Positions 52,689 through 62,036 of a DNA stretch of 64,000 nucleotides are shown piece by piece (positions within the stretch are counted from its first letter, which is position 1; each line of letters begins with the position of its first letter). The notes beneath the pieces were generated by a model. That model ran no database searches, was not told the DNA's origin, and saw only the letters and a program-made list of their open reading frames with translations. The translations under genes were made by a program, and so were the position numbers. The stretch is from an uncultured Agathobaculum sp. (GTDB lineage: Bacteria; Bacillota; Clostridia; Oscillospirales; Butyricicoccaceae). The DNA lies in NCBI RefSeq assembly GCF_944380985.1, contig NZ_CALWJJ010000009.1, forward strand, positions 1-64,000. The letters run 5' to 3'.

Positions 52689-52722
52689 CCGGAATAAAAC
52701 GCGCCTGCGCGCTTTATTCCGG
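52689..52722 (-). promoter_or_regulatory. Strong hairpin between plsX and rnc
   Basis: CCGGAATAAA and TTTATTCCGG form a 10-bp stem extended by a GC-rich upper stem (CGCGC/GCGCG), covering the plsX stop codon. On the minus strand no T tract follows, so it is not a standard terminator. It may be an mRNA processing or stability element. Confidence 0.65.
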
Positions 52723-53730
52723 TATTGTCATATACGCTATATTCTCCGAAACCGCCTCAATCATACCCGATTTGGTATAGGCGATCGCCTGCCGCACCGC
52801 GTTCATCACCGCAATCTCGCCCGATGAGCCATGCGCCTTGATCACCGGCTTTGCAATGCCGATAAAAGGCGCGCCGCCGATCTTATCCTGATTAAACTGC
52901 TCGCGAAACGAGCCCAGCCCTTTTTTGCACATAAGGTAACCCAGCTTGGCCGCAAGGCTGCGTGTAAACACGCCCTTGATCTCGCCCGCCATAAACTTGG
53001 CCACGCCCTCGATCGTCTTGAGCATGACGTTGCCCGAGTATCCGTCGCACACCGCTACATCGCACGCGCCGAGCGGCACCATGCTGCCCTCGACATTGCC
53101 AATAAAGTTGAGCCGCCCCTCGTCGCCCGCCTTTTTAAGCAGCGCGTAGGCTTCCTTTCGCAGCGGGTCGCCCTTGGTATCCTCGGTGCCGTTGTTGACC
53201 AGGCCGATGCGCGGGCTTTTGACCCCGTTGATCTTTTCCGCGTACAGCGCGCCGAGAAAGGCAAATTGCAGCAGCATCTCGGCCGTGCACTCGGTGTTCG
53301 CGCCCGCATCGCACAGCATAACCTGCCCGCCCTTGCAGGGCATGACGGGCGCGAGCGCACCGCGGCGGATACCCTTGATGCGGCCGCCATACAGCGTCGC
53401 GCCGGTGAGCAGCGCGCCGGTGTTGCCCGCAGAGACAAGCGCGTCGCCCTCCCCAGCCTTGAGCAGCTTAAACGACACTGCCATAGAGGAATCTGGCTTG
53501 TGGCGCAGCACGGTGGCCGGGTCGTCATGCATATCGACAAGATCGGAGGCCGGCATGATGGTCACAGCCGAGGTGTTTTCCATACCCCTGGCTCTGAGCA
53601 CCTGCATGATCCTGTCTGGGTCGCCGACCAGCAGCACCTCTTCGCCATATTCCTGCGCCGCGAGCGCGCCGCCCCAGACGGCGGATTCGGGCGCATTGTC
53701 GCCGCCCATCGCGTCCACGATGATTTTCAT
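52714..53730 (-). CDS. plsX: Phosphate acyltransferase PlsX
   Basis: This 338-residue enzyme makes acyl-phosphate from acyl-ACP for phospholipid synthesis. Motifs: VDAMGGDNAPE at the start, SAGNTGALLTGA (about 102), NGTEDTKGD and CDGYSGNVMLKT (about 233). It follows trmFO by one base and precedes rnc. Confidence 0.96.
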   Translation of the reverse strand: MKIIVDAMGGDNAPESAVWGGALAAQEYGEEVLLVGDPDRIMQVLRARGMENTSAVTIMPASDLVDMHDDPATVLRHKPDSSMAVSFKLLKAGEGDALVSAGNTGALLTGATLYGGRIKGIRRGALAPVMPCKGGQVMLCDAGANTECTAEMLLQFAFLGALYAEKINGVKSPRIGLVNNGTEDTKGDPLRKEAYALLKKAGDEGRLNFIGNVEGSMVPLGACDVAVCDGYSGNVMLKTIEGVAKFMAGEIKGVFTRSLAAKLGYLMCKKGLGSFREQFNQDKIGGAPFIGIAKPVIKAHGSSGEIAVMNAVRQAIAYTKSGMIEAVSENIAYMTIPE

Positions 53731-53731
53731 A

Positions 53732-55039
53732 TCATAGCTCCCCTTTCAGCCTTTCGATCTGGTCGAGCGCGCGCTCGGATAATTTCATATTCTTTTCCCG
53801 TTTGCCCTTGATCTTGTAGCCCAGCGGATCAAGGATACCGAAATTTATGTTCATTGGTTGGAATTTTACAACCGTGTGATCGGAAATATAGCGCGCGAGC
53901 GCCCCGATCGCGGTATCGCGGCCGAGCGCCGGCAGAGTCTTACCCTGCGCTTCCAGCGCTGTCGCAGTACCCGCCACCCAGCCCGAGGCCGCCGATTCGA
54001 TGTAGCCCTCGACGCCGGTCATCTGCCCGGCGAAGCGAAGGCGCGGGTCAATACGCAGTGCATATGTTGCGTCAAGCAGGCGCGGCGCGTCGAGAAACGT
54101 GTTGCGGTGCATGACGCCGTAGCGCACAAACTCGGCGTTCTTTAGCGCCGGGATCATCGAAAAGACGCGCTTCTGCTCACCCCATTTGAGATGGGTCTGG
54201 CATCCGACCAGATTGTAAAGCGTGCCCTGCGCATTATCGCGCCGCAGCTGCAAAACGGCATACGGGTCTTTGCCAGTCTTGGGGTCGGGTAGGCCGACGG
54301 GCTTTAAAATGCCAAAGCGCATTGTGTCATACCCGCGGCGGGCGTTTACCTCGATAGGCATGCAGCCCTCGAATACCTTGGAATCCTCAAACCCGTGTAC
54401 AGGCGCCTCCTCGGCAGTCGTCAGCGCATTCCAAAACGCATCATACTCCTCTTTTGTCAGCGGGCAGTTGATATAGTCAGCGGTGCCCTTGCCGTAGCGT
54501 GAGGCAATGTAGGCTGCGTCCATATCAATGCTTTCCGCGGTTACGATGGGCGCGGCCGCATCGAAAAAGTGCAGGAAATCGCCGCCTACCTTGCGGTGGA
54601 TGGCCTGAAACAGCGCGTCCGAGGTCAGCGGGCCGGACGCGATAACTGCTTTCCCTTCCGGGATGTCAGTCACCTCGCCGCAGACGATCTCGATATTCGG
54701 ATGCGTCCTGACCTTTTCAGTCACGGCGCGCGCAAACGCCTCGCGATCGACCGCGAGCGCGCCGCCCGCTTCAACGCGGTTGTCATCTGCGCAGGAGAGG
54801 ATTAGGCTGTCCAAACGGCGCAGCTCCTCTTTGAGCAGACCAGCAGCGTTCGTCAGCTCGTCCGAGCGCAGCGAGTTTGAGCACACAAGCTCGGCAAAGT
54901 CGTCCGAATGGTGCGCCGGGCTGTGCTGTGCAGGCTTCATCTCATGCAGCCGGACTTTGACGCCGCGCTGCGCCATCTGCCACGCGGCCTCGCATCCAGC
55001 AAGCCCTGCGCCAACAACCGTTATGCTCTCGTTAGGCAT
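53732..55039 (-). CDS. trmFO: tRNA uracil-54 C5-methyltransferase TrmFO (folate-dependent)
   Basis: This 435-residue flavoprotein makes T54 in the T loop of tRNA using methylene-THF. It has the FAD-binding VVGAGLAGCEAAW (about 8-20), ELVCSNSLRSD (about 52), VEAGGALAVDRE and GQMTGVEGYIESAA near the end. ATG at 55039 is set by AAGGAGGG and overlaps topA by 8 bases; the Arg/Lys-rich extension is topA sequence in another frame. Confidence 0.96.
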   Translation of the reverse strand: MPNESITVVGAGLAGCEAAWQMAQRGVKVRLHEMKPAQHSPAHHSDDFAELVCSNSLRSDELTNAAGLLKEELRRLDSLILSCADDNRVEAGGALAVDREAFARAVTEKVRTHPNIEIVCGEVTDIPEGKAVIASGPLTSDALFQAIHRKVGGDFLHFFDAAAPIVTAESIDMDAAYIASRYGKGTADYINCPLTKEEYDAFWNALTTAEEAPVHGFEDSKVFEGCMPIEVNARRGYDTMRFGILKPVGLPDPKTGKDPYAVLQLRRDNAQGTLYNLVGCQTHLKWGEQKRVFSMIPALKNAEFVRYGVMHRNTFLDAPRLLDATYALRIDPRLRFAGQMTGVEGYIESAASGWVAGTATALEAQGKTLPALGRDTAIGALARYISDHTVVKFQPMNINFGILDPLGYKIKGKREKNMKLSERALDQIERLKGEL

Positions 55040-57494
55040 CCGCGCCCTCCTTCGCTTTTGCAGTTTTTCGGACGGGCTTTTTCGCCTTTTGCGCAGCCTT
55101 TTCCGCCTCGTATTTTGCAAGCGCCTTAGCATACTGCGCCTGCTGGGTTTTGGTCAGTGTCTGCACGTCGTCTTCTTTCAGCTTTTTGAAGCGGCCTGTG
55201 GTCTTGGTCATCCACGGCACCTGCTTTTTGGCTGCGGTCTTTTTAACGGTCGTCTTCTTAGCGGAGGCAGTTGTCTTTTTTGCCGCCTTTTTGGGCGCTT
55301 CGCCATCCTCTGCCGCGGCCTTGGCCGCCGCGCGCTCGGCCGCCTTGGCAGCGCGCGCCTCGCGGCGCTGGCGGTTCTTTTCCGCCTCCTCGGGCGGCAG
55401 CCCCTCACGCACAAGCTCCTTATACCCACAGCCCTCACGCAGACATACATCCGTTACCTCTTTCGAGTCACGATCAGTGTGGCGAAACAGCGAGGAATCG
55501 CAGTGCGGGCACTTGGTTTTCAGCGGTTTATCCCAGGTCATAAACTGGCATGCGGGATATTTCTCGCAGCTATAGTAAACATAGCCGCGCGCTGATTTCT
55601 TTTTGACCACCTTGGCGCCGCAAACCGGACAGGCCGCGCCCGTATCCTCGGTGATCGGCTTGGTGTTGCTGCACTCAGGAAAGCCCGGGCAGGCGAGGAA
55701 TTTGCCAAAACGGCCGGACTTGATGACCATATTGCGGCCGCACTTTTCGCAGATCACATCCGTAACCTCGTCCTTTATTTTGATGCGCTTGCCCTCCAGA
55801 TCAATCTCGGCCTGTCCGAGCGCCTTTTCAAACCCTTCGTAGAAGTTGTGCAGCAGCTGCACATAGTCAAGCTTGCCTGCCTCGACCTCGTCGAGCTGCT
55901 CCTCCAAATTGGCGGTAAACTCGTAGTCCGCAACAGACTTAAATTCATCCACCAGCAGACCGGTTACACCCTCGCCAAGCGGCGTCGGGCGCAGCGCCTT
56001 GTTCTCCTTGGTCACATAATCGCGGTCAAGGATGGTCGAAATAGTCGGCGCGTAGGTCGACGGACGGCCAATGCCGCGCTCCTCCATCGCGCGGATGAGC
56101 GACGCCTCGGTGTAACGCGCAGGCGGCTGGGTAAAATGCTGCGCCGGGTCGAGCTTTTCGACCGTGAGCGCATCGCCCTTGTCAAAGCGCGGCAGCGGTT
56201 TGCCCGCCTCACTCTTTTTCTCATCGTCCGTGCCCTCTTCATACACCGCGGTAAAGCCCGGAAAGGCGACCGTGTGACCCGAGGCACGGAACACCTGGCC
56301 TTCGCACACAATATCCGCCGAAACCGTGTCCAAAACCGCGTCCGCCATCTGGCAGGCGACAAAGCGCGACCAGATCAGCCGATACAGCTTGTACTGATCG
56401 GGCGAGAGGTACTGGCGGATCTCGTCCGGCAGCAGCCGGACGTCCGACGGACGGATGGCTTCGTGCGCGTCCTGCGCGCCCGACTTGGTGCGGAACACGC
56501 GCGGCTTGCCGGGGTAGTATTCCTCGCCGTAGCGGCCACGGATAAAGCCCGCGGCGGCAGCGGTCGCCTCATCGGCCAGGCGCAGCGAGTCGGTACGCAT
56601 ATAGGTGATCAGACCGGTCAGGCCGTACTCGCCCAGTTCAATGCCCTCATACAGATCCTGCGCGATGCTCATGGTGCGGCGCGGGGTCATGTTGAGCTTG
56701 CGGCTGGCCTCCTGTTGCAAGGTCGAGGTGATAAACGGCGGCGCGGGCGTGCGCTTTTTCTTGCCGCGCTTGATCTCGCCCACGGTAAACGGCCTGCCGG
56801 CTACCGCGTTGACGACCGCCTGCGCCTGCGCCTCATTCTGAAGCTCTACTTTGCCCCCCTGATCACCATAGTAGCGGGCGGTAAACTGTCCACCGTCCGC
56901 TGTGCGCAGCAGCGCCTCAATCGTCCAGTACTCCTCGGGCACGAAGGCGCGAATCTCGTTTTCACGGTCGACGACCAGACGGGTCGCAACACTCTGCACG
57001 CGCCCTGCCGACAAGCCGCGCTTCACCTTGCGCCACAGAAAGGGCGACAGCTCGTAGCCCACGATGCGGTCGAGAATGCGGCGCGCCTGCTGTGCGTTGA
57101 CAAGATCAATGTCAATATCGCGCGGATGCTCGATGCCATATTTGACCGCAGGCTTTGTGATCTCATTAAAAGTGACACGCTTAGAATCCTTGTCTTTTAG
57201 CTTGAACAGTTCCTTGATATGCCAGGAAATGGCTTCGCCCTCGCGGTCCGGGTCGGTTGCGAGATAGACGAAATCGCTCTTGCGTATCTCGCTGCGAATC
57301 TCCTTGATGATCTTGTCCTTGCCTTCGATCGGCTCGTATTCGGGCTTAAAATCATGCGCAATATCAACGCTCATTTTCTTTCTCGGCAGATCGCGCAGAT
57401 GTCCCATCGACGCCTTAACCACATACCCCGGCCCGAGGTATTTACCGATGGTCTTGGCCTTGGCGGGCGACTCCACGATGACTAATTTTGACAT
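55032..57494 (-). CDS. topA: DNA topoisomerase I
   Basis: This 820-residue type IA topoisomerase relaxes negative supercoils. It has an N-terminal TOPRIM domain (LVIVESPAKAKTIGKYLG, then ATDPDREGEAISWH), the active Tyr Y298 in LITYMRTDS, and three C-terminal zinc fingers (about 575-705: CEKCGRN, CPVCGAK, CPHCDSS). A long Ala/Lys-rich tail follows, typical of a DNA-binding extension. ATG at 57494 follows CTGGAGG. It is part of the dprA-topA-trmFO order seen across Firmicutes. Confidence 0.96.
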   Translation of the reverse strand: MSKLVIVESPAKAKTIGKYLGPGYVVKASMGHLRDLPRKKMSVDIAHDFKPEYEPIEGKDKIIKEIRSEIRKSDFVYLATDPDREGEAISWHIKELFKLKDKDSKRVTFNEITKPAVKYGIEHPRDIDIDLVNAQQARRILDRIVGYELSPFLWRKVKRGLSAGRVQSVATRLVVDRENEIRAFVPEEYWTIEALLRTADGGQFTARYYGDQGGKVELQNEAQAQAVVNAVAGRPFTVGEIKRGKKKRTPAPPFITSTLQQEASRKLNMTPRRTMSIAQDLYEGIELGEYGLTGLITYMRTDSLRLADEATAAAAGFIRGRYGEEYYPGKPRVFRTKSGAQDAHEAIRPSDVRLLPDEIRQYLSPDQYKLYRLIWSRFVACQMADAVLDTVSADIVCEGQVFRASGHTVAFPGFTAVYEEGTDDEKKSEAGKPLPRFDKGDALTVEKLDPAQHFTQPPARYTEASLIRAMEERGIGRPSTYAPTISTILDRDYVTKENKALRPTPLGEGVTGLLVDEFKSVADYEFTANLEEQLDEVEAGKLDYVQLLHNFYEGFEKALGQAEIDLEGKRIKIKDEVTDVICEKCGRNMVIKSGRFGKFLACPGFPECSNTKPITEDTGAACPVCGAKVVKKKSARGYVYYSCEKYPACQFMTWDKPLKTKCPHCDSSLFRHTDRDSKEVTDVCLREGCGYKELVREGLPPEEAEKNRQRREARAAKAAERAAAKAAAEDGEAPKKAAKKTTASAKKTTVKKTAAKKQVPWMTKTTGRFKKLKEDDVQTLTKTQQAQYAKALAKYEAEKAAQKAKKPVRKTAKAKEGADA

Positions 57495-57719
57495 ATAAAC
57501 CTCCAGGCATTCGGCTGCAAACCCGTTTGCAACCGAGATCTGATTTTCAGCCAGCACCGCTGCCTGAAAATGCCGGCGGAAAACCGCGCAGCGCGCGCCT
57601 TTCTGCCGGATGATTTCCAAAAAACCGGTCAAAGTGCAGTTTTCTGGAACCGCATGCAAAGCGGTTATTTGATGCGCGCCTAACGGCGCGGGTTATTTTC
57701 TTGATGGTGAGACGACGGC

Positions 57720-58952
57720 TTACTGCCGCCCCATGACCAGTCTGCCCTTTTCGCGGCGCAGAATACCGTTGACCTCGAGCATGGTGACAAGGCTCATCAC
57801 CCGCGGCGCGGGAAGGCCGCAGCGTTCGATCAGGTCCTCAACCGTATCTGTGCCCTGCTGTACAAGCAACACAATCTGCCGCTCATCCTCGCGCAGGCCA
57901 TCCGGCAAAGCCGGCTGCGCTTTTGCCACCGGTGCGCCTGCCGGTTTTCGCTTCTGCCCAGTCTGTGCCGCCTGTTTTCTATCTTTTTCCTCTACGACCG
58001 GCGCTGAAACAGGGTCTCCGGCCGGACGCCGGGCTGCCGCCTGCTGTACGGGCGGTGCCGGATGCACCCGCGCTAAACCTCTGTATGCGCGCACGATCGC
58101 CTCCGGGCTGCGTAGCAGCGCAGCCTCGCCCTTTTCGATCAGCTCGTTGCACGCTTTGGACTGCGGCGCATCGAGCGAGCCAGGCACGGCGTATACATCG
58201 CGCCCTTGGTCGAGCGCATGGCGTGCAGTGATGAGCGCACCCGAGCGGTAGCCGCCCGCTTCGACGATCACTGCCGCGACCGACAGCCCGCTGATAATCC
58301 GATTGCGGGCATGGTAATGGTCGCCACGCGGCTCGGTTCCAGGCGGATATTCGCTGACGACTGCGCCCGCGAGCAGAATGTCGCCCATCAGGCTGCGGTG
58401 TTGGGGCGGATAGCACACATCCGCACCGCCGGCGAGCACGGCGACCGTCAGCCCGCCCGCGCGCAATGCGCCGCGGTGCGCGGCTCCATCGTTTCCAAGC
58501 GCCATACCGCTGACGGTGACAAACCCCGCACGTGCCAACGCCGCGCCGATGGCCTCGGCCGTTTGCAGACCATATGCGGTAGCCTCGCGCGTGCCGACCA
58601 CCGCAATACCAGGCAGCACGTCAAAATCCGGCCAGCGGCCGCGCACATAAAGCGTCAGCGGTGGATCGGCAATCGCGCGCAGGCGGTCTGGATAAGCGTC
58701 GTCGCCTGGTGTAATGATGCGAATATCCTGTCGCGCGCACTGCGCGATAATGCGCTCAGCCGCCGCAGTGTCCTTATCGCACAACGCGTCCACCTGCGCC
58801 TTGCGCAGACCGCAGGATGATCGGGTCAGTGTCTCCCGATCGGCGGCATATACCGCCTCGGGCGAGCCGAACACACGCAACAGCTCGGCAGCCATACGCG
58901 GTCTGATACTCTCCCGCTGGGAGAGCCATATATAACTCAGGTGTGATGACAT
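57720..58952 (-). CDS. dprA: DNA processing protein DprA/Smf
   Basis: This 410-residue protein loads RecA on incoming single-stranded DNA during transformation. It has an N-terminal helical domain, a Rossmann domain (about 70-285) with VVGTREATAYG, VSGMALGNDGAAHRGAL and the GTEP..HYHARNRIISGLS stretch, a Pro/Ala-rich linker (about 300-345) and a winged helix (about 350-405). The usual GID in the SGxAxGID motif reads GND here. GAGGAGG precedes the ATG. Confidence 0.94.
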   Translation of the reverse strand: MSSHLSYIWLSQRESIRPRMAAELLRVFGSPEAVYAADRETLTRSSCGLRKAQVDALCDKDTAAAERIIAQCARQDIRIITPGDDAYPDRLRAIADPPLTLYVRGRWPDFDVLPGIAVVGTREATAYGLQTAEAIGAALARAGFVTVSGMALGNDGAAHRGALRAGGLTVAVLAGGADVCYPPQHRSLMGDILLAGAVVSEYPPGTEPRGDHYHARNRIISGLSVAAVIVEAGGYRSGALITARHALDQGRDVYAVPGSLDAPQSKACNELIEKGEAALLRSPEAIVRAYRGLARVHPAPPVQQAAARRPAGDPVSAPVVEEKDRKQAAQTGQKRKPAGAPVAKAQPALPDGLREDERQIVLLVQQGTDTVEDLIERCGLPAPRVMSLVTMLEVNGILRREKGRLVMGRQ

Positions 58953-58965
58953 GCCGCCCGCCTCC

Positions 58966-59745
58966 TCATTTTGTCATTTGATAGATCACGATGGAGGCGG
59001 CCGCGCCCGCGTTGAGCGATTCCGCTCGACCCCGCATCGGAATAATCACCCGTTTGTCTGAAAGTGTAAGCGCTGTAGGCGTGACGCCCCGCCCCTCGCT
59101 GCCGATGATAACCGCCGCACGGGAAAGCGGTACCTCGCCGATCGACACGCTGTCTGCATGCAGCGCAGTCGCATAAACCGGCAGGCCGTTTTGCCGCAGC
59201 CGGTTGACCGCCGCGGCAAGCGGCAGCTGAACGCACGGCAAACGGAACACCGCCCCCATGGTCGCGCGCACAACCTTGGGCGAAAACAGGTCGGCGCAGC
59301 CCTCGCACAACACGACGGCGCCGAGCGCAAACGCTTCGGCGGTGCGCAAAATCGTGCCAAGGTTGCCCGGATCTTGCAGCCCATCGAGCAGCAGCACCTG
59401 GTCTTTGCCATCAAGGGCGTCCGCTTCCCACCGGGGCTGGGCGCAGGAAAAGATAACGCTCTGCGGCGTCTCCACTCCGCTCGCCCGGCAAAACAGCGCA
59501 TCCGGCGCGATGTAAAGCGCCGTGCCGGACTGTTTCAGCTGCGCCAGAATGCCGGCGGACAGACTGTCTGCCCGCTCTGCGCGCACAAGCAGCGTCCGCA
59601 CCTGTGCACCCGAGGCAAGCGCCTCTTGCAGCATTTTTTCGCCCTCACACAGCATTTCGCCCGTGCTGCGGCGGTATTTCCGCTCCCGCCCGAGCCGTGC
59701 CAAATGACGTAGCGCGGCGTTCTGGCGGCTTTCGATCTCGATCAA
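58966..59745 (-). CDS. TrmH/SpoU-family RNA 2'-O-methyltransferase
   Basis: This 259-residue SPOUT methyltransferase has an N-terminal substrate-binding domain (about 1-95) and the three SpoU motifs: DGLQDPGNLGTILRTA (about 122), IIGSEGRGV (about 217) and IPMRGRAESLNAGAAASI near the end. The target is a 2'-hydroxyl in rRNA or tRNA, unknown here. The start is TTG at 59745, since no in-frame ATG fits; a GGTGG site lies upstream. It precedes dprA by 13 bases. Confidence 0.92.
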   Translation of the reverse strand: MIEIESRQNAALRHLARLGRERKYRRSTGEMLCEGEKMLQEALASGAQVRTLLVRAERADSLSAGILAQLKQSGTALYIAPDALFCRASGVETPQSVIFSCAQPRWEADALDGKDQVLLLDGLQDPGNLGTILRTAEAFALGAVVLCEGCADLFSPKVVRATMGAVFRLPCVQLPLAAAVNRLRQNGLPVYATALHADSVSIGEVPLSRAAVIIGSEGRGVTPTALTLSDKRVIIPMRGRAESLNAGAAASIVIYQMTK

Positions 59746-59811
59746 TATGCTTCCACCACTCTCATCTTTCGGTTATCCCTCCGCCCAGAAGCGGCAAGGG
59801 TGCGATATGCC

Positions 59812-59841
59812 AAAAGCCTGAACGCTTGCCGTCCAGGCTTT
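59812..59841 (-). terminator. Terminator of greA-lysS
   Basis: Hairpin AAAGCCTG / CAGGCTTT with a 13-base partly paired loop and TTTT on the minus strand, 13 bases after the lysS stop. Confidence 0.75.
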
Positions 59842-59854
59842 GTATGGCGCGTTA

Positions 59855-61360
59855 TTAATCGCCTGCGAGCGGCTTCATCGTGGGGAACAGCAGCACATCA
59901 CGGATGGACGCTGAATCAGTTAGCAGCATGACCAGACGGTCGATGCCCATACCCATGCCACCCGTAGGCGGCATGCCATACTCGAGCGCATTGACAAAAT
60001 CATCGTCCATCATGTTGGCCTCGTCATCACCGGCGGCACGCAGCGCAGCCTGGTGCTCAAAGCGCTCGCGCTGATCGATCGGATCGTTAAGCTCGGAAAA
60101 CGCATTGCACAGCTCGCGGCCCACAACAAAGCACTCAAAGCGCTCGGTCAGACGCGGGTCAGACGCCTTACGCTTGGCAAGCGGCGAAACCTCGACCGGA
60201 TAATCCATAATGAAAGTCGGCTGGACGAGGCGCTCTTCGACATACTCATCATAGCACTGCGCGAGCAGATCGCCCCAGCTCTCCTTGCCCTTTTCAATCT
60301 CAAGACCCTTCGCCTTAACCGCCGCGAGCGCCTGCTTATCGTCCATCTCCATAAAGTCAAGCCCCGCATATTCCTTGACCGCCTCAGCCATGGTCATGCG
60401 CTTCCAGCCTTTGGAAAAGTCAAGCTCGACACCCTGATAGGTCACCTTGGTCGTACCGAGCACCTTTTCGCACACATCGACGATCATATCTTCGGTGATG
60501 TCCATCATGCCGTGGTAATCGGTATACGCCTGATACAGCTCGATCGTGGTAAACTCCGGATTGTGCTTGGTGTCCATCCCCTCGTTGCGAAAGATGCGGC
60601 CGATCTCGTACACTTGCTCAAAGCCGCCCACAATCAGACGCTTGAGGTGCAGCTCGGTCGCAATGCGCATGTACATATCAATATCGAGCGCGTTGTGATG
60701 CGTGATAAAGGGCCGCGCCGCCGCACCGCCCGGGATCGTATTGAGGCAGGGGGTTTCAACCTCCATAAAGCCGCGCCCATCCATAAAATTGCGGATGGCG
60801 CGCACGATGGCCGAGCGCTTTTCAAAGGTGTCACGCACCTCGGGGTTGACGATCAGATCGACATAACGCTGGCGGTATCGCATATCCGTGTCCTTAAGTC
60901 CGTGCCATTTTTCAGGCAGCGGCGCCAGGTTTTTGGAAAGCAGCGTCAGCTCGTGCACCGCCACCGAGATCTCGCCCTTTTGCGTGCGGAATACCTCGCC
61001 CTCAATGCCAATCAAGTCGCCAATGTCCATCTTCTTATAGCCCTTGTAGACCTCATCGCCCACATTATCGCGCTTGATGTAGAGCTGCAGGCGGCCATAC
61101 CGGTCGGTCAGATCGGAGAAGGACGCCTTGCCCATAATGCGCTTCGACATCATGCGGCCGGCAAGGCGCACGGTTTTACCCTCGAGCGCGTCGAAGCGCT
61201 CGAGGATTTCGTTTGTGTGATGGTCGCGTTCAAAGCGCACCTGCTGATACGGATCAGCGCCCGCGGCCTGCAGCTCAGCCAGCTTTTCGCGGCGGATACG
61301 CTTTAGCTCGTGCAGTTCCGCCGCAGTCTGCTCCTGCTGCGCCTGATGCTGTTCTGCCAT
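59855..61360 (-). CDS. lysS: Lysyl-tRNA synthetase, class II
   Basis: This 501-residue enzyme has an N-terminal OB fold (about 60-160) and a class II core: motif 1 around [18 protein letters not shown], motif 2 [20 protein letters not shown] and motif 3 [13 protein letters not shown] near the end. ATG at 61360 is taken because GAGG lies 5 bases upstream; the ATG at 61390 has no site. It follows greA, its common partner in Firmicutes. Confidence 0.96.
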   Translation of the reverse strand: MAEQHQAQQEQTAAELHELKRIRREKLAELQAAGADPYQQVRFERDHHTNEILERFDALEGKTVRLAGRMMSKRIMGKASFSDLTDRYGRLQLYIKRDNVGDEVYKGYKKMDIGDLIGIEGEVFRTQKGEISVAVHELTLLSKNLAPLPEKWHGLKDTDMRYRQRYVDLIVNPEVRDTFEKRSAIVRAIRNFMDGRGFMEVETPCLNTIPGGAAARPFITHHNALDIDMYMRIATELHLKRLIVGGFEQVYEIGRIFRNEGMDTKHNPEFTTIELYQAYTDYHGMMDITEDMIVDVCEKVLGTTKVTYQGVELDFSKGWKRMTMAEAVKEYAGLDFMEMDDKQALAAVKAKGLEIEKGKESWGDLLAQCYDEYVEERLVQPTFIMDYPVEVSPLAKRKASDPRLTERFECFVVGRELCNAFSELNDPIDQRERFEHQAALRAAGDDEANMMDDDFVNALEYGMPPTGGMGMGIDRLVMLLTDSASIRDVLLFPTMKPLAGD

Positions 61361-61448
61361 GTTTTCCTCATCCTTCTTCAATCGTTTCATCGGCCGGGCC
61401 GCGATAGGTAGACAGCCCGTGCGGCCATACGGCCGGTCTACGCTTAGC

Positions 61449-61922
61449 TTATTTCCTCACGTCCATGATCTGATATTTGACAATGCCGACCGGCGCCTCT
61501 ACCTCGACCACCGTGCCGACTTTTTTGCCAAGTATCGCCTTACCAAACGGTGATTCATCCGAAATCTTACCCTCCATCGGGTCGGCCTCCTGCGAGCCGA
61601 CAAAATGGTACTCCTCCTCCTCGTTAAACTCGAGGTCTTTGACCGTGAAGCGGCAGCCGGGCGATACCTCGTCTGGAGCGTAGGTGTCGCCGGTTACAAC
61701 GACCGCAAGCTTGATAATCTCCTCCAGCTCGGCAATGCGGGAATACAGCTTGCCCTGCTCGTTTTTCGCCTCATCATATTCGGCGTTTTCGGACAGGTCG
61801 CCGAACGAGCGCGCTTCCTTGAGTTGTTCGGCCACCTCGTCTGCGCGGGTCGTTTTGAGGTATTCCAGTTCTTTCTTATACGCGTCGAGGCTTTCCTGTG
61901 TCAGCTTGATTTCTTTTGCCAT
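61449..61922 (-). CDS. greA: Transcription elongation factor GreA
   Basis: This 157-residue factor has the N-terminal coiled coil (about 1-75) with acidic tip residues in [20 protein letters not shown], and the C-terminal FKBP-like domain (about 80-157) with [14 protein letters not shown]. It helps stalled RNA polymerase cut and resume. It has a perfect promoter and leads the lysS gene. Confidence 0.97.
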   Translation of the reverse strand: MAKEIKLTQESLDAYKKELEYLKTTRADEVAEQLKEARSFGDLSENAEYDEAKNEQGKLYSRIAELEEIIKLAVVVTGDTYAPDEVSPGCRFTVKDLEFNEEEEYHFVGSQEADPMEGKISDESPFGKAILGKKVGTVVEVEAPVGIVKYQIMDVRK

Positions 61923-61979
61923 ATCTGCAAACCCTTCTTATCATATCAAGATCGGCGAACCGCCGTATAACACCACACT

Positions 61980-62008
61980 ATTATAGGTAACATTGGGCGT
62001 GCTGTCAA
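61980..62008 (-). promoter_or_regulatory. Consensus promoter of greA-lysS within a palindrome
   Basis: On the minus strand perfect TTGACA (62008-62003), a 17-bp spacer and perfect TATAAT (61985-61980). A 7-bp inverted repeat GGCGTGC / GCACGCC (61996-62015) brackets the -35 hexamer exactly. Confidence 0.93.
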
Positions 62009-62036
62009 GCACGCCTGCGCAAATTTCGCCGATGGG

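Noticed and set aside
55848..57200. 450-codon open frame on the plus strand opposite topA
   Set aside because: It lies wholly antisense to a clear topA, has Arg/Ala/Leu-rich shadow composition and no ribosome site. GC-rich codon bias leaves long antisense frames open.
60053..61306. 417-codon plus-strand frame opposite lysS
   Set aside because: Antisense to lysS with no family resemblance; the same codon-bias artefact. Similar frames opposite ftsY (47215-48156) and treC (22567-23598) were dropped for the same reason.
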